Part shown: positions 28,728 to 40,875 of the stretch, one piece after another
Numbering within the stretch: the stretch's first letter is position 1
Layout: every line of letters begins with the position of its first letter
From: Azorhizobium doebereinerae UFLA1-100
Lineage (GTDB): Bacteria; Pseudomonadota; Alphaproteobacteria; Rhizobiales; Xanthobacteraceae
DNA length: 64,000 nt
NCBI RefSeq assembly: GCF_000473085.1
Contig: NZ_AXBA01000025.1
Span: 38,246-102,245, forward strand
Direction: 5' to 3'
The notes under the pieces: model-generated
Database searches by the model: none
What the model was told of the DNA's origin: nothing
The model's input: the letters and a program-made list of their open reading frames with translations, nothing else
Translations under genes and position numbers: made by a program

Positions 28728-29936
28728 ATGGCCTATACGCTCGATCCTCCGAAGACGGAAAACCCCGTCCGCAACTTCCAGATCAACTTCGGCCCGCAGC
28801 ATCCGGCGGCCCACGGCGTGCTGCGCCTGGTGCTGGAGCTGAACGGCGAGGTGGTGGAGCGCGTCGATCCGCATATCGGCCTGCTGCATCGCGGCACCGA
28901 GAAGCTGATCGAGGCCAAGACCTATCTCCAGGCGGTGCCTTATTTCGACCGGCTCGACTATTGCGCGCCGATGAACCAGGAGCATGCCTTCTGCCTGGCG
29001 GTGGAGCGCCTGGCCGGCATCGAGGTGCCGATCCGCGGCCAGCTGATCCGCGTGCTCTATTCGGAGATCGGCCGTCTCCTCTCGCACATCCTCAACGTCA
29101 CCACCTTCGCCATGGACGTGGGCGCGCTGACCCCGCCTTTGTGGGGCTTCGAGCAGCGCGAGAAGCTCATGATGTTCTATGAGCGCGCGTCCGGCAGCCG
29201 CATGCACGCCGCCTATTTCCGGCCCGGCGGCGTCCACCAGGACCTGCCGCAGAAGCTGGTCGAGGACATCGGCGAATTCTGCGACCCCTGCCTGAAGCTG
29301 CTGGACGACCTGGATGCCCTCGTCACCGGCAACCGCATCTTCAAGCAGCGCACCGTCGACATCGGCGTGGTGAGCCTGGAAGACGCGCTGGCCTGGGGCT
29401 TCTCCGGCGTCATGGTGCGCGGTTCCGGCGCCGCCTGGGACCTGCGCCGCGCGCAGCCCTACGAATGCTATTCCGAGCTCGATTTCGACATTCCGATCGG
29501 CAAGCACGGCGACTGCTACGACCGCTATGTGGTCCGCATGGAAGAGATGCGGCAGTCGATCAAGATCATGAAGCAGTGCGTGGCTCGCCTGCTGAAGGAG
29601 CCGGGTCCGGTCTCCTCGACCGACAACAAGGTGTCGCCGCCGAAGCGTGGCGAGATGAAGCGCTCGATGGAAGCGCTTATTCACCACTTCAAGCTATACA
29701 CGGAAGGCTTCCACGTGCCGGAAGGGGAAGTCTATGCGGCCGTGGAGGCGCCGAAGGGGGAATTCGGCGTGTATCTCGTCGCGGACGGCACCAACAAGCC
29801 TTACCGCTGCAAGATTCGCGCTCCCGGTTTCGCGCATCTCCAGGCCATGGACTTCCTGTGTCGCGGGTACATGCTCGCCGACGTCTCGGCGGTGCTGGGA
29901 TCCCTCGACATCGTGTTCGGGGAGGTTGACCGGTGA
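28728..29936 (+). CDS. nuoD: NADH-quinone oxidoreductase subunit D
   Basis: 402-aa subunit (49-kDa family) that forms the quinone-binding site with NuoB. It begins with [19 protein letters not shown] and contains [14 protein letters not shown] and [16 protein letters not shown]. It ends with the family's [19 protein letters not shown] strong AAGGAGG-type ribosome site precedes the ATG. The stop overlaps the GTG start of the next small gene by 4 nt. Confidence 0.97.
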   Translation: MAYTLDPPKTENPVRNFQINFGPQHPAAHGVLRLVLELNGEVVERVDPHIGLLHRGTEKLIEAKTYLQAVPYFDRLDYCAPMNQEHAFCLAVERLAGIEVPIRGQLIRVLYSEIGRLLSHILNVTTFAMDVGALTPPLWGFEQREKLMMFYERASGSRMHAAYFRPGGVHQDLPQKLVEDIGEFCDPCLKLLDDLDALVTGNRIFKQRTVDIGVVSLEDALAWGFSGVMVRGSGAAWDLRRAQPYECYSELDFDIPIGKHGDCYDRYVVRMEEMRQSIKIMKQCVARLLKEPGPVSSTDNKVSPPKRGEMKRSMEALIHHFKLYTEGFHVPEGEVYAAVEAPKGEFGVYLVADGTNKPYRCKIRAPGFAHLQAMDFLCRGYMLADVSAVLGSLDIVFGEVDR

Positions 29937-30295
29937 AGACTTTCGCTCTGACCGCCGCGGCCCTGCTGGCCGCCATCGGTGCGGCCCATGCGGCCGACTA
30001 CGCCACCAAGGCTCCGCTCAGCATCGAGATCGTCGCGCCCGCCACGCCGGCGGCGCCGCCGCTTGCCGTGGTGGCCGAGAAGCTGACCGTCTACGGCCTG
30101 CTGAATGACGGCTGGCAGCCGGTGAAGGCCGCGCTGATCCCGACTTCCGGCGTGCCGGGCACCAGGGGGCAGCTGGCCCATACGGATGGCCAAGTGGTGA
30201 TGCTCTACAAGGATGGGGTCTACGTCTATTGCGCCATCGCGCAGGCCGGCGGCACCTACAACAATTGTCATGTAGCCGGGCCGGGAACTCGCTGA
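29933..30295 (+). CDS. Small exported protein inside the nuo operon
   Basis: 120 aa, not recognised. It has a clear signal peptide ([20 protein letters not shown], cleavage after A20) and a ~100-residue mature chain starting ADYATKAP. A Pro/Ala linker (about 35-47) leads to a small, probably beta-rich domain with two cysteines (C100 and C112) that could form a disulfide. There is no membrane anchor or lipobox. It starts with GTG overlapping the nuoD stop by 4 nt and ends overlapping the nuoE start, so it is translationally embedded in the complex I operon. That suggests a periplasmic accessory role, but nothing in the sequence states which. Confidence 0.78.
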   Translation: MKTFALTAAALLAAIGAAHAADYATKAPLSIEIVAPATPAAPPLAVVAEKLTVYGLLNDGWQPVKAALIPTSGVPGTRGQLAHTDGQVVMLYKDGVYVYCAIAQAGGTYNNCHVAGPGTR

Positions 30296-30975
30296 TGTCC
30301 GTCCGTCGTCTTGCCGCAGAACAGCCCGCCAGCTTCGCCTTCACGCCGGAGAACGAAGCCTGGGCTGACCGCCAGATCGCCAAATATCCCGAAGGCCGCC
30401 AGGCCAGCGCCGTCATCCCGCTGTTGTGGAAGGCGCAGGAGCAGGCCGGGGGCTGGACCCCCGAGCCCGCCATCCGTGCCGTCGCCGACAAGCTGGGCAT
30501 GGCCTACATCCGGGTGCTGGAGATCGCCACCTTCTACACCATGTTCAACCTGGAGCCGGTGGGTCGCCACTTCGTCCAGCTCTGCGGCACCACGCCGTGC
30601 GCGCTGCGCGGCGCCGACAAGCTCAAGGAGGTCTGTCATCGCAAGATCGGCCCCGAGCGGCACGTGACCGAGGATGGCGCCCTGTCCTGGCTGGAAGTGG
30701 AGTGCCTGGGTGCCTGCGCCAACGCGCCGATGGTCCAGGTGAATTACGATTATTTCGAGGACCTTACCCCCGAGAGCCTTGAGAAGCTGCTGGATGATCT
30801 CCAGGCGGGCCGTCCGGTGAAGACCGGCTCGCAGATCGGCCGTCAGAGCTCGGCGCCGGAGAGCGGCCGGGCCTCGCTGACGGATCCCTCGCTCTACACC
30901 CGCAAGCCGGCCGACGCCGCGCCTGCGGCGGATGCCGAAGCGCCCAGGGCGGGCGCCGGCGATGCGGAGGCTTGA
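30295..30975 (+). CDS. nuoE: NADH-quinone oxidoreductase subunit E
   Basis: 226-aa thioredoxin-fold subunit carrying [2Fe-2S] cluster N1a. The four ligands lie in CGTTPCALRG and CLGACANAP. ATG 30295 shares a base with the preceding stop (TGATG). The core (~165 residues) is followed by a ~50-residue Ala/Pro/Ser-rich C-terminal extension not present in E. coli NuoE, a feature often seen in alphaproteobacterial proteins. Confidence 0.95.
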   Translation: MSVRRLAAEQPASFAFTPENEAWADRQIAKYPEGRQASAVIPLLWKAQEQAGGWTPEPAIRAVADKLGMAYIRVLEIATFYTMFNLEPVGRHFVQLCGTTPCALRGADKLKEVCHRKIGPERHVTEDGALSWLEVECLGACANAPMVQVNYDYFEDLTPESLEKLLDDLQAGRPVKTGSQIGRQSSAPESGRASLTDPSLYTRKPADAAPAADAEAPRAGAGDAEA

Positions 30976-30978
30976 GCC

Positions 30979-32280
<1,302 letters not shown>

Positions 32281-32285
32281 GTTGA

Positions 32286-32516
32286 ATGGTCAGCGAACCC
32301 GAGAGCCTCGTGCTCGTCTATCTGCACCGCCTGGACGAGAAGCGCGACCGGGTGGTGGATGACGTGAGCGATCTCAAGGTTCGCATGACAGCGATCGAAG
32401 AGCGGTTCGCCACAGTCGAACTGGCGCTGGCGGGCGTGAACAGGCGTATTGACCGGGTTGAGGCTTGCCACGACCGGATCGAACGGCGCCTGGATCTCGT
32501 CGAACTGCCGCATTGA
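32286..32516 (+). CDS. Small coiled-coil protein between nuoF and nuoG
   Basis: 76 aa, no signal peptide or membrane segment. After LVLVYLHRLDEKRDRV the chain shows heptad-spaced hydrophobics (LKVRMTAIEERFATVELAL, then VNRRIDRVEACHDRIERRLDLV), predicting one long amphipathic coiled coil. Small proteins of this shape (xxVYLRRLDEK...RIERRLDLV) recur in Rhizobiales genomes to my recollection, without known function. It starts 5 nt after nuoF and ends 11 nt before nuoG; its stop region also provides the GAGGAT ribosome site for nuoG. The tight spacing and in-register composition argue for a real gene. Confidence 0.75.
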   Translation: MVSEPESLVLVYLHRLDEKRDRVVDDVSDLKVRMTAIEERFATVELALAGVNRRIDRVEACHDRIERRLDLVELPH

Positions 32517-32527
32517 GGATCTGAGTG

Positions 32528-34606
32528 ATGGCCAAGATCATCGTCGACGGCACCGAGGTCGATGTTCCCGCCGAATACACGCTGCTTCAGGCGTGTGAGG
32601 TCGCGGGCGTCGAGATCCCGCGTTTCTGCTTCCACGAGCGGCTGTCCATCGCCGGCAATTGCCGCATGTGCCTGGTGGAAGTGAAGGGCGGACCGCCCAA
32701 GCCGACCGCCTCCTGCGCCATGGCGGTGAAGGACCTGCGCCCCGGCCCGAATGGCGAGCCCCCGGTGGTGCTCACCAAGAGCCCGATGGTGAAGAAGGCG
32801 CGCGAAGGGGTGATGGAGTTCCTCCTCATCAACCACCCCCTCGACTGCCCGATCTGCGATCAGGGCGGCGAGTGCGACCTCCAGGACCAAGCCATGGCCT
32901 ATGGCGTGGACACCTCGCGCTTCGCCGAGAACAAGCGCGCGGTCGAGGACAAATACATCGGCCCGCTGGTGCGGACCTCCATGAACCGCTGCATCCACTG
33001 CACCCGTTGCGTGCGGTTCTCGACCGAAGTGGCGGGCGTGCCGGACCTCGGCGCCATCGGCCGCGGCGAGGACATGGAGATCACCACCTATCTCGAGCAC
33101 GCCATGCGCTCGGAGATGCAGGGCAATGTGGCCGACCTCTGCCCGGTCGGCGCGCTGACCCACAAGCCCTATGCCTTCCACGCCCGCCCGTGGGAACTGG
33201 CGAAGACCGAATCCATCGACGTGATGGATGCGGTCGGCTCCAACATCCGCATCGACACCCGCGGCCGCGAGGTCATGCGCATCCTTCCCCGCGTCCATGA
33301 GGGCGTGAACGAGGAATGGATCTCGGACAAGACCCGCTACGTGTGGGACGGCCTGAAGACCCAGCGGCTCGACCGCCCCTATGTGCGCAAGAATGGCCGT
33401 CTCGTCCCCGCCACCTGGCAGGAGGCGTTCGACACCATTGCCGCCAAGGTGAAGGCGGCTGCCCCGGGCCGGATCGGCGCCATTGCCGGCGACTTGGCGA
33501 GCGTCGAAGAGATGTTCGCCCTGAAGCAGCTCATGGGCAAGCTGGGCTCGGTCAATCTGGACGCCCGCCAGGACGGCGCGGCGCTGGACCCGGCACTCGG
33601 CCGCGCGTCCTATGTCTTCAATCCGGGCATCGCCGGCATCGAGGACGCCGACGCGATCCTGCTCATCGGCACCGACCCGCGCCACGAGGCCTCGATCATC
33701 AATGCTCGCCTGCGCAAGCGCTGGCGGGCCGGCGGCCTGAAGGTCGCCCTGGTGGGCGAGCGGGTCGATCTCACCTACCCCTATGAGTATCTGGGCGCAG
33801 GGCCGGAGACGCTGGCCGAGCTGGCCGGAAACGGCACCTTTGCCGATGTGCTCAAGGCGGCTGAGCGCCCGCTGGTCATCGTCGGGCAGGGCGCGCTGAC
33901 CCGCGCCGACGGCGCCGCCGTGCTGTCGCTGGCCGCGCGGGTCGCGGTGGCGGTGGGCGCGGTCAAGGACGGCTGGAACGGCTTTGCGGTGCTGCACACG
34001 GCGGCGAGCCGCGTCGGCGCGCTCGACATCGGCTTCGTGCCGGGCGAGGGCGGCCTCGGCACCGTCGCCATGACCAATCCCGGCGCGCAGGACGTGGTGT
34101 TCCTGCTCGGCGCGGACGAGGTGGATGTCGCCCCCGGCACCTTCGTGGTCTATCTCGGCACCCATGGCGACCGTGGCGCCCACCGGGCCGACGTGATCCT
34201 GCCCGGCGCGGCCTATTCGGAAAAGTCCGGCATCTATGTGAACACGGAAGGCCGCCCGCAGTTCGCCAACCGCGCGGCGTTCCCGCCCGGCGAGGCGCGG
34301 GAGGACTGGGCCGTGCTGCGTGCCTTGTCCGAGTTGCTGGGGCAAAAGCTGCCCTATGACACGCTGTTCGCGCTGCGCGCCGCGCTGGTTCAGGCTCACC
34401 CGCATCTCGGGCGGCTGGACGAGGTGGAGCCGGCGGACCCGGCGGCGGTGGCGAAGCTCGCGGCCGTGGGCGGCACGCCCGACAAGGCGGCGTTCGCCCT
34501 CGCGGTCCGTGATTTTTATCTGACCAACCCCATCGCGCGGGCTTCCGCGGTGATGGCGGAATGCTCCTCCCTGCGCCTCGGCGGCGCGGCCGTGGCGGCG
34601 GAGTGA
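32528..34606 (+). CDS. nuoG: NADH-quinone oxidoreductase subunit G
   Basis: About 692-aa iron-sulfur subunit of the NADH arm. N-terminal [2Fe-2S] N1b ligands are in [19 protein letters not shown], the N5 site with its unusual His ligand in [18 protein letters not shown], and [4Fe-4S] N4 in CIHCTRC plus a later DLCPVGALT. The C-terminal ~450 residues are a molybdopterin-oxidoreductase-like fold without cofactor. ATG 32528 is chosen over the adjacent GTG 32525 because of spacing to GAGGAT. Confidence 0.96.
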   Translation: MAKIIVDGTEVDVPAEYTLLQACEVAGVEIPRFCFHERLSIAGNCRMCLVEVKGGPPKPTASCAMAVKDLRPGPNGEPPVVLTKSPMVKKAREGVMEFLLINHPLDCPICDQGGECDLQDQAMAYGVDTSRFAENKRAVEDKYIGPLVRTSMNRCIHCTRCVRFSTEVAGVPDLGAIGRGEDMEITTYLEHAMRSEMQGNVADLCPVGALTHKPYAFHARPWELAKTESIDVMDAVGSNIRIDTRGREVMRILPRVHEGVNEEWISDKTRYVWDGLKTQRLDRPYVRKNGRLVPATWQEAFDTIAAKVKAAAPGRIGAIAGDLASVEEMFALKQLMGKLGSVNLDARQDGAALDPALGRASYVFNPGIAGIEDADAILLIGTDPRHEASIINARLRKRWRAGGLKVALVGERVDLTYPYEYLGAGPETLAELAGNGTFADVLKAAERPLVIVGQGALTRADGAAVLSLAARVAVAVGAVKDGWNGFAVLHTAASRVGALDIGFVPGEGGLGTVAMTNPGAQDVVFLLGADEVDVAPGTFVVYLGTHGDRGAHRADVILPGAAYSEKSGIYVNTEGRPQFANRAAFPPGEAREDWAVLRALSELLGQKLPYDTLFALRAALVQAHPHLGRLDEVEPADPAAVAKLAAVGGTPDKAAFALAVRDFYLTNPIARASAVMAECSSLRLGGAAVAAE

Positions 34607-34688
34607 GGCGATGCGGCACTGGGACCAATCTGACCGCGGCGTCCGGGCTCAGGCCCGGGCCGGCCGGAACTGAGGGCGAGAAGAACCC

Positions 34689-35708
34689 ATGAGTTGGCAG
34701 GACACCCTGATCAAGGTGCTCATCATCGTCGGCCAGAGCCTCGCGCTGCTGGTCGCGCTGCTGATTATCATCGCCTTCCTCCTGCTGGCCGATCGCAAGA
34801 TCTGGGCGGCGGTGCAACTGCGGCGCGGCCCCAACGTTGTGGGGCCGTTCGGCCTGTTCCAGTCTTTCGCGGATCTCCTGAAGTTCGTGCTGAAGGAGCC
34901 GGTGATCCCGTCCGGCGCCAACAAGGTGGCCTTCCTGCTGGCGCCGCTCATCACCTGCGTGCTGGCGCTTGCCGCCTGGGCCGTGGTGCCGGTGGCGGAC
35001 GGCTGGGTGATCGCCAGCCTCAACCTCGGCACGCTCTATATCTTCGCCATCTCATCGCTCGGCGTGTACGGCATCATCATGGGCGGCTGGGCGTCCAATT
35101 CGAAGTATCCCTTCCTCGCCGCGCTGCGCTCGGCGGCGCAGATGGTATCCTACGAGGTCTCCATCGGCTTCGTCATCGTGACGGTGCTGATGTGCGCGGG
35201 CTCGCTGGACCTCAGCAAGGTGGTGCTGGCGCAGGATACCCGCCTCGGCATTTTCGGCTGGTACTGGCTGCCGCTGCTGCCGATGTTCGTCATCTTCTTC
35301 ATTTCGGCGCTGGCCGAGACCAACCGCCCGCCCTTCGACCTCGTGGAGGCGGAGTCGGAGCTGGTGGCCGGCTTCATGACCGAGTACGGCTCCACGCCCT
35401 ATCTGCTGTTCATGCTCGGCGAGTACGTGGCCATCATGACCATGTGCGCGCTCGCCACCGTGCTGTTCCTCGGCGGCTGGCTGTCGCCGATCCCGTTCGC
35501 GCCCTTCACCTGGGTTCCAGGCATCATCTGGTTCCTGCTGAAGGTGTGCTTCATGTTCTTCCTGTTCGCCATGGCCAAGGCCATGGTGCCGCGCTATCGC
35601 TACGACCAGCTCATGCGTCTTGGCTGGAAGGTGTTCCTGCCGATTTCCCTGGTGGCGGTGGTCGTGGTGGCGTCCTTCCTCCACTTCACCGGGATGGCGC
35701 CGCAATGA
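34689..35708 (+). CDS. nuoH: NADH-quinone oxidoreductase subunit H
   Basis: 339-aa membrane subunit that joins the hydrophilic arm to the proton-pumping arm and contributes the quinone chamber. Eight or so helices. Family motifs: [20 protein letters not shown] near the N-terminus, [20 protein letters not shown] (about 200-220) and the acidic loop following it. An 82-nt gap follows nuoG. Confidence 0.97.
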   Translation: MSWQDTLIKVLIIVGQSLALLVALLIIIAFLLLADRKIWAAVQLRRGPNVVGPFGLFQSFADLLKFVLKEPVIPSGANKVAFLLAPLITCVLALAAWAVVPVADGWVIASLNLGTLYIFAISSLGVYGIIMGGWASNSKYPFLAALRSAAQMVSYEVSIGFVIVTVLMCAGSLDLSKVVLAQDTRLGIFGWYWLPLLPMFVIFFISALAETNRPPFDLVEAESELVAGFMTEYGSTPYLLFMLGEYVAIMTMCALATVLFLGGWLSPIPFAPFTWVPGIIWFLLKVCFMFFLFAMAKAMVPRYRYDQLMRLGWKVFLPISLVAVVVVASFLHFTGMAPQ

Positions 35709-35769
35709 GCGCCCTCGGCAGCCCGAACGTCCGCATGTCTGGCCGCTTCCGCGCGGCAGGAGAGAGGCC

Positions 35770-36258
35770 ATGAAACTCGACCAGGCCGCGCGCGCCATCT
35801 TCCTGACGGAGCTCGTCTCCGGCTTCTTCCTCGCCATGCGCTACTTCTTCAAGCCCAAGGCGACGATCAACTACCCGTTCGAGAAGAACCCCATCTCGCC
35901 CCGCTTCCGGGGCGAGCATGCGCTGCGCCGCTATCCCAACGGCGAGGAGCGCTGCATCGCGTGCAAGCTGTGCGAGGCGATCTGCCCGGCGCAGGCCATC
36001 ACCATCGAGGCCGGCCCGCGCCGCAACGACGGCACGCGCCGCACCACCCGTTACGACATCGACATGGTGAAGTGCATCTATTGCGGCTTCTGCCAGGAAG
36101 CCTGCCCGGTGGATGCCATCGTCGAGGGGCCGAACTTCGAGTTCGCCACCGAGACCCGTGAAGAACTGTATTACGACAAGGAAAAGCTGCTGGCGAACGG
36201 CGACCGCTGGGAGCGCGAGATCGCGCGCTCCATAGCCGCCGACGCGCCCTACCGCTGA
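35770..36258 (+). CDS. nuoI: NADH-quinone oxidoreductase subunit I
   Basis: 162-aa ferredoxin-like subunit with two [4Fe-4S] clusters (N6a, N6b). The two CxxCxxCxxxCP sets are [12 protein letters not shown] and [15 protein letters not shown] 35770 gives the usual alphaproteobacterial length, with GGAGAG upstream. The longer frame opening at 35620 runs over the end of nuoH and is rejected. Confidence 0.97.
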   Translation: MKLDQAARAIFLTELVSGFFLAMRYFFKPKATINYPFEKNPISPRFRGEHALRRYPNGEERCIACKLCEAICPAQAITIEAGPRRNDGTRRTTRYDIDMVKCIYCGFCQEACPVDAIVEGPNFEFATETREELYYDKEKLLANGDRWEREIARSIAADAPYR

Positions 36259-36322
36259 GCGCGGGGCAGGGCGCCCCGGCGCCCGGCAAGGGTATGACGC
36301 GCCAGAGGCGCGGGAGACGAGC

Positions 36323-36341
36323 GGCGCGCCGACGGCGCGCC
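36323..36341. repeat. Short perfect hairpin, nuoI-nuoJ gap
   Basis: GGCGCGCC (36323-36330), GAC, GGCGCGCC (36334-36341) forms an 8-bp stem. It lies in the 228-bp gap between nuoI and nuoJ, the longest gap inside the nuo operon. No T-tract follows. The rest of the gap has no gene I can support. Confidence 0.45.
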
Positions 36342-36486
36342 ATTGGGACATGAAACACGGTGCTGGCCTTCCGCCGGCACCCGGACAGTGGACTTGGGCG
36401 ATGGGTACGGGCTATCGACGGGCCGGCCGGCGCATGCGGCTGGAAAAGATCGACGCCAGCGCGTCGCGGAGAGGGGAGCTCGGCGC

Positions 36487-37095
36487 ATGAGTTTCGCGGC
36501 AGCGTTTTTCTATCTCTTCGCCTGCATACTGGTGGGGTCCGCCTTCATGGTGATCTCCTCCCGTAACCCGGTCTATTCGGTCCTGTTCCTCATCCTCGCG
36601 TTCGTGAACGCGGCGGGACTGTTCATCCTCATCGGCGCGGAATTCCTCGCCCTCATCCTGGTCGTCGTTTACGTCGGCGCGGTGGCGGTGCTGTTCCTGT
36701 TCGTGGTGATGATGCTGGACGTGGACTTCGTCGAGCTGCGCCAGGGCTTCCTGCAATATCTGCCTGTGGGCGTGGTGGTCGGGCTGATCTTCCTCGCCGA
36801 GCTGGTGCTGGTGGTCGGCGCCTGGGCCTCCGGGCCGGGCGTCAGCGTCGCCCGCAACGCGGTGATGACCTATCCGCGCGGCAACACCCACGCCCTCGGG
36901 CAGGTGCTCTACACGGACTACATCTACTTCTTCCAGATCGCCGGCTTCGTGCTGCTGGTGGCCATGATCGGCGCCATCGTGCTGACGCTCCGCCACAAGC
37001 CGAACGTGAAGCGGCAGAACATCTCCGCCCAGGTTGCCAGGACGCCCGAGACCGCGATGGAAGTGGTCAAGGTGCGCCCCGGCCAGGGCCTTTGA
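36487..37095 (+). CDS. nuoJ: NADH-quinone oxidoreductase subunit J
   Basis: 202-aa membrane subunit with five hydrophobic helices and the ND6-family stretch [20 protein letters not shown] and [23 protein letters not shown] 36487 is preceded by GGGGAG and matches the usual start ([12 protein letters not shown]); an upstream in-frame extension over the gap is not credible. The 11-nt gap to nuoK keeps the operon continuous. Confidence 0.96.
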   Translation: MSFAAAFFYLFACILVGSAFMVISSRNPVYSVLFLILAFVNAAGLFILIGAEFLALILVVVYVGAVAVLFLFVVMMLDVDFVELRQGFLQYLPVGVVVGLIFLAELVLVVGAWASGPGVSVARNAVMTYPRGNTHALGQVLYTDYIYFFQIAGFVLLVAMIGAIVLTLRHKPNVKRQNISAQVARTPETAMEVVKVRPGQGL

Positions 37096-37105
37096 GGAGC
37101 CGGTG

Positions 37106-37414
37106 ATGGAAATCGGACTGTCCCATTACCTGACCCTCGCGGCGATCCTGTTCACCCTGGGCACGCTGGGCATCTTCCTCAACCGGAAGAACGTCATCGT
37201 CATCCTGATGTCGGTGGAACTCATCCTGCTGGCGGTGAACATCAATCTCGTCGCCTTCTCCGCCTTCCAGGGCAATCTGGTGGGCCAGGTTTTCGCGCTC
37301 CTGGTGCTGACCGTCGCCGCCGCCGAGGCGGCCATCGGCCTCGCCATCCTCGTGGTGTTCTTCCGCAACCGCGGATCGATCGCCGTCGAGGACATCAACG
37401 CCATGAAGGGCTGA
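37106..37414 (+). CDS. nuoK: NADH-quinone oxidoreductase subunit K
   Basis: 102-aa ND4L-family membrane subunit with three helices. The conserved membrane glutamates used in proton transfer are visible in [17 protein letters not shown] and [19 protein letters not shown] lies just before ATG 37106. Length equals the family norm. Confidence 0.97.
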   Translation: MEIGLSHYLTLAAILFTLGTLGIFLNRKNVIVILMSVELILLAVNINLVAFSAFQGNLVGQVFALLVLTVAAAEAAIGLAILVVFFRNRGSIAVEDINAMKG

Positions 37415-37418
37415 GGGC

Positions 37419-39344
37419 ATGTATCAGGCCATCGTCTTCCTGCCGCTCATCGGCTTCCTGATCGCCGGTCTGTTCGGGCGCGTGCTGGGGCCGCGCCCGT
37501 CCGAGATCGTGACGACCGCGTTCCTGTTCATCGCGGCCCTGCTGGCCTGGATCACCTTTTTCCGCGTGGGCATCGGCGGCGCCGACACCCGGGTCCAGCT
37601 CATGCACTGGATCTATGTGGGCGACCTCAAGATCGACTGGGCGCTGCGCATCGACACCATGACCTCGATCATGCTGATCGTGGTCACCTCGGTGTCCTCG
37701 CTGGTTCACCTCTATTCCATCGGCTACATGCACGAGGATCCGAGCCGCCAGCGCTTCTTCGCCTATCTGTCGCTGTTCACCTTCGCCATGCTGATGCTGG
37801 TGACGGCCGACAATCTGGTGCAGCTGTTCTTCGGCTGGGAGGGTGTCGGCCTCGCCTCCTATCTGCTCATCGGCTTCTGGTATGAGAAGCCTTCGGCCAA
37901 TGCTGCCGCCATGAAGGCCTTCGTGGTCAACCGCGTCGGCGACTTCGGCTTCATGCTCGGCATCTTCGCCGTGTTCGTGATGACCGGAGCGGTGAATTTC
38001 GACACCGTCTTCGCCCAGGCCCCCGGCCTCGCCGGCAAGACCATCCCCTTCCTCGGCCACCATTGGGACGCGCCGACGGTGATCGCGGTGCTGCTGTTCA
38101 TCGGCGCCATGGGCAAGTCGGCGCAGTTCCTGCTGCACACCTGGCTGCCGGACGCGATGGAAGGCCCGACCCCGGTCTCGGCCCTCATCCATGCCGCGAC
38201 CATGGTGACCGCGGGCGTGTTCATGGTGGCGCGCATGTCGCCCATCTTCGAACTGTCGCGCTCGGCCCTGGACCTCATCACCATCGTCGGCGCCACGACG
38301 GCCATGTTCGCCGCGACCGTCGCGCTGGTGCAGAACGACATCAAGAAGGTGATCGCCTATTCGACCTGCTCCCAGCTCGGCTACATGTTCGTGGCCATGG
38401 GCTCGGGCGCCTATTCGATCGGCATGTTCCACCTGCTGACGCATGCCTTCTTCAAGGCGCTGCTGTTCCTCGGCGCCGGCTCGGTCATCCATGCGATGCA
38501 CCACGAGCAGGACATGCGCCACATGGGCGGGCTCTATAAGAAGATCCCGTTCACCTACGGCGCCATGATGATCGGCACCCTGGCCATCACCGGCTTCCCC
38601 TTCCTGGCGGGCTATTATTCCAAGGATGCGATCATCGAGGCGGCCTATGCCAGCCACTCGCATTTCTCGGTCTACGCCTACTGGATGACGGTGCTCGCCG
38701 CGGCGCTGACCTCCTTCTACAGCTGGCGCCTCGTGTTCCTGACCTTCCACGGCCAGCCGCACGACCACCACCACTATGACCACGCCCACGAATCCCCGCT
38801 GGTGATGACCATCCCGCTGGCGGTGCTCAGCGTGGGCGCGGTGTTCGGCGGCATCGCCTTCTACAATCTGTTCGTCGGCCATGACGTGGAGAGCTTCTTC
38901 CGCCACTCCATCTTCATGGCCTCCGACAACCACATCCTGCATGCCATGCACGAGGTGCCCGGCTGGGCCGCCTACCTGCCCACCGGAATGATGGTGGCGG
39001 GCTTCGCGGTGGCCTACTGGTTCTACGTGGTGGACCGCACGGTGCCGGTGGCGCTGGCCAAGAGCCAGGACGCGCTCTACCAGTTCCTGTTGAACAAGTG
39101 GTACTTCGACGAGATCTACAACTTCCTGTTCGTGCGCCCGGCCCTGTGGATCGGCCGCACGCTCTGGAAGAAGGGTGACGGCATGCTGATCGACGGCCTC
39201 GGCCCCAACGGCATCTCCGCCCGCGTGCTGGATGTGACGGGCCAGGTGGTCCGGCTGCAGACCGGCTATCTCTATCACTATGCGTTCGTGATGCTGGTGG
39301 GTGTCGCCGCCCTCATCACGTGGTTCATGTTCGCCGGAGTGTGA
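37419..39344 (+). CDS. nuoL: NADH-quinone oxidoreductase subunit L
   Basis: 641-aa ND5-family antiporter-like proton pump with about 16 helices. Motifs include [39 protein letters not shown] and [16 protein letters not shown] His-rich loop ([11 protein letters not shown], near residue 447) lies between late helices. A long C-terminal amphipathic helix, expected to brace the membrane arm, lies past residue ~500. A 4-nt gap follows nuoK. Confidence 0.97.
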   Translation: MYQAIVFLPLIGFLIAGLFGRVLGPRPSEIVTTAFLFIAALLAWITFFRVGIGGADTRVQLMHWIYVGDLKIDWALRIDTMTSIMLIVVTSVSSLVHLYSIGYMHEDPSRQRFFAYLSLFTFAMLMLVTADNLVQLFFGWEGVGLASYLLIGFWYEKPSANAAAMKAFVVNRVGDFGFMLGIFAVFVMTGAVNFDTVFAQAPGLAGKTIPFLGHHWDAPTVIAVLLFIGAMGKSAQFLLHTWLPDAMEGPTPVSALIHAATMVTAGVFMVARMSPIFELSRSALDLITIVGATTAMFAATVALVQNDIKKVIAYSTCSQLGYMFVAMGSGAYSIGMFHLLTHAFFKALLFLGAGSVIHAMHHEQDMRHMGGLYKKIPFTYGAMMIGTLAITGFPFLAGYYSKDAIIEAAYASHSHFSVYAYWMTVLAAALTSFYSWRLVFLTFHGQPHDHHHYDHAHESPLVMTIPLAVLSVGAVFGGIAFYNLFVGHDVESFFRHSIFMASDNHILHAMHEVPGWAAYLPTGMMVAGFAVAYWFYVVDRTVPVALAKSQDALYQFLLNKWYFDEIYNFLFVRPALWIGRTLWKKGDGMLIDGLGPNGISARVLDVTGQVVRLQTGYLYHYAFVMLVGVAALITWFMFAGV

Positions 39345-39346
39345 CG

Positions 39347-40861
39347 ATGTCCGACTGGCCGATCCTCTCCGTCGTCACGTTCCTGCCGCTGGTGGGTGCG
39401 CTGTTCATCTTCGTCGTGCGCGGCGAGGATGAGGTGGCGGCCCGCAATGCCCGCTGGGTAGCGCTGTGGACGACGCTCGTCACCTTCGTGGTGTCGCTGC
39501 TCATGCTGCCCGGCTTCGATGCCGCCGCGCCGGGCTTCCAGTTCGTCGAGAAGAAGCCCTGGCTGGGCGAGATCGCCGCCTACCACATGGGCGTGGACGG
39601 CATCTCGCTGCCCTTCGTCATCCTCACCACCTTCCTCATGCCGTTCTGCATCCTGGCCAGCTGGGAGAGCATCCATAAGCGCGTGAAGGAGTACATGATC
39701 TGCTTCCTGGTGCTTGAGACCCTCATGGTCGGCACCTTCTGCGCGCTGGATCTCGTCCTCTTCTACTTCTTCTTCGAAGCCGCCCTGATCCCGATGTTCC
39801 TGATCATCGGCGTGTGGGGCGGGGCGCGGCGCATCTACGCCTCGTTCAAGTTCTTCCTCTACACGCTGCTCGGCTCCGTGCTCATGATGCTCGCCATCAT
39901 AGCCATGTACTGGCAGGCCGGCACCACCGACGTGCCCACCCTGATCCAGCACGGCTTCCCGGTGCAGATGCAGACCTGGCTGTGGCTGGCCTTCTTCGCC
40001 TCCTTCGCGGTGAAGATGCCCATGTGGCCGGTGCACACCTGGCTGCCGGACGCCCACGTGGAAGCGCCTACTGCCGGCTCGGTGATCCTGGCGGGAATCC
40101 TGCTGAAGATGGGCGGCTACGGCTTCATCCGCTTCTCGCTGCCCATGTTCCCGGAGGCGTCGCATTTGTTCGCGCCGCTGGTCTACACGCTCTCGGTGGT
40201 GGCCATCATCTACACCTCGCTGGTCGCGCTGGTGCAGGAGGACATCAAGAAGCTGATCGCCTATTCGTCCATCGCCCACATGGGCTTCGTGACCATGGGC
40301 ATCTTCAGCATGAACGAGGCGGGCCTCCAGGGCGCCATGTTCCTGATGATCTCGCACGGCTTCGTGTCGGGGGCGCTGTTCCTCTGCGTCGGCGTGATCT
40401 ACGACCGCCTGCACACCCGTGAGATTTCCGCTTACGGCGGCCTCGTGAAGCGCATGCCGCTCTACGCCACGGCCATGATGATCTTCACCATGGCCAATGT
40501 GGGCCTGCCTGGCACCTCCGGCTTCGTGGGCGAGTTCCTCACCATGCTGGCGGCGTTCGAGCGCAACACCTGGGTGGCCTTCTTCGCCGCCACCGGCGTC
40601 ATCCTCTCGGCGGCCTATGCGCTCTGGCTCTACTGGCGCGTGATCTTCGGCCCGCTGGAGAAGGAGAGCCTCGCCAAGATGCTCGATCTCTCCCCGCGCG
40701 AGATTGCCATCATGGTTCCGCTGGTGGCGCTCACCATCCTGTTCGGCTTCTGGCCGGCGCCCGTGCTGGACATGACGTCCCACGCGGTGAACTTCGTCGT
40801 CGCCCGTACCGAGACAGCCGCTAGCGCCGCGAAGACCGCGGCGCTGCTGCTCAGCCACTGA
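39347..40861 (+). CDS. nuoM: NADH-quinone oxidoreductase subunit M
   Basis: 504-aa ND4-family proton-pumping subunit. Motifs: [19 protein letters not shown] with its conserved glutamate, [20 protein letters not shown] and [18 protein letters not shown] 39347 begins 2 nt after the nuoL stop. An earlier in-frame GTG at 39320 overlaps nuoL and is not needed. Confidence 0.97.
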   Translation: MSDWPILSVVTFLPLVGALFIFVVRGEDEVAARNARWVALWTTLVTFVVSLLMLPGFDAAAPGFQFVEKKPWLGEIAAYHMGVDGISLPFVILTTFLMPFCILASWESIHKRVKEYMICFLVLETLMVGTFCALDLVLFYFFFEAALIPMFLIIGVWGGARRIYASFKFFLYTLLGSVLMMLAIIAMYWQAGTTDVPTLIQHGFPVQMQTWLWLAFFASFAVKMPMWPVHTWLPDAHVEAPTAGSVILAGILLKMGGYGFIRFSLPMFPEASHLFAPLVYTLSVVAIIYTSLVALVQEDIKKLIAYSSIAHMGFVTMGIFSMNEAGLQGAMFLMISHGFVSGALFLCVGVIYDRLHTREISAYGGLVKRMPLYATAMMIFTMANVGLPGTSGFVGEFLTMLAAFERNTWVAFFAATGVILSAAYALWLYWRVIFGPLEKESLAKMLDLSPREIAIMVPLVALTILFGFWPAPVLDMTSHAVNFVVARTETAASAAKTAALLLSH

Positions 40862-40875
40862 TCCGAGGTCGTCCG

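Noticed and set aside
36343..36486. 48-residue N-terminal extension of NuoJ
   Set aside because: The extension is polar and unlike any NuoJ; ATG 36487 with GGGGAG upstream starts the first membrane helix at the usual place.
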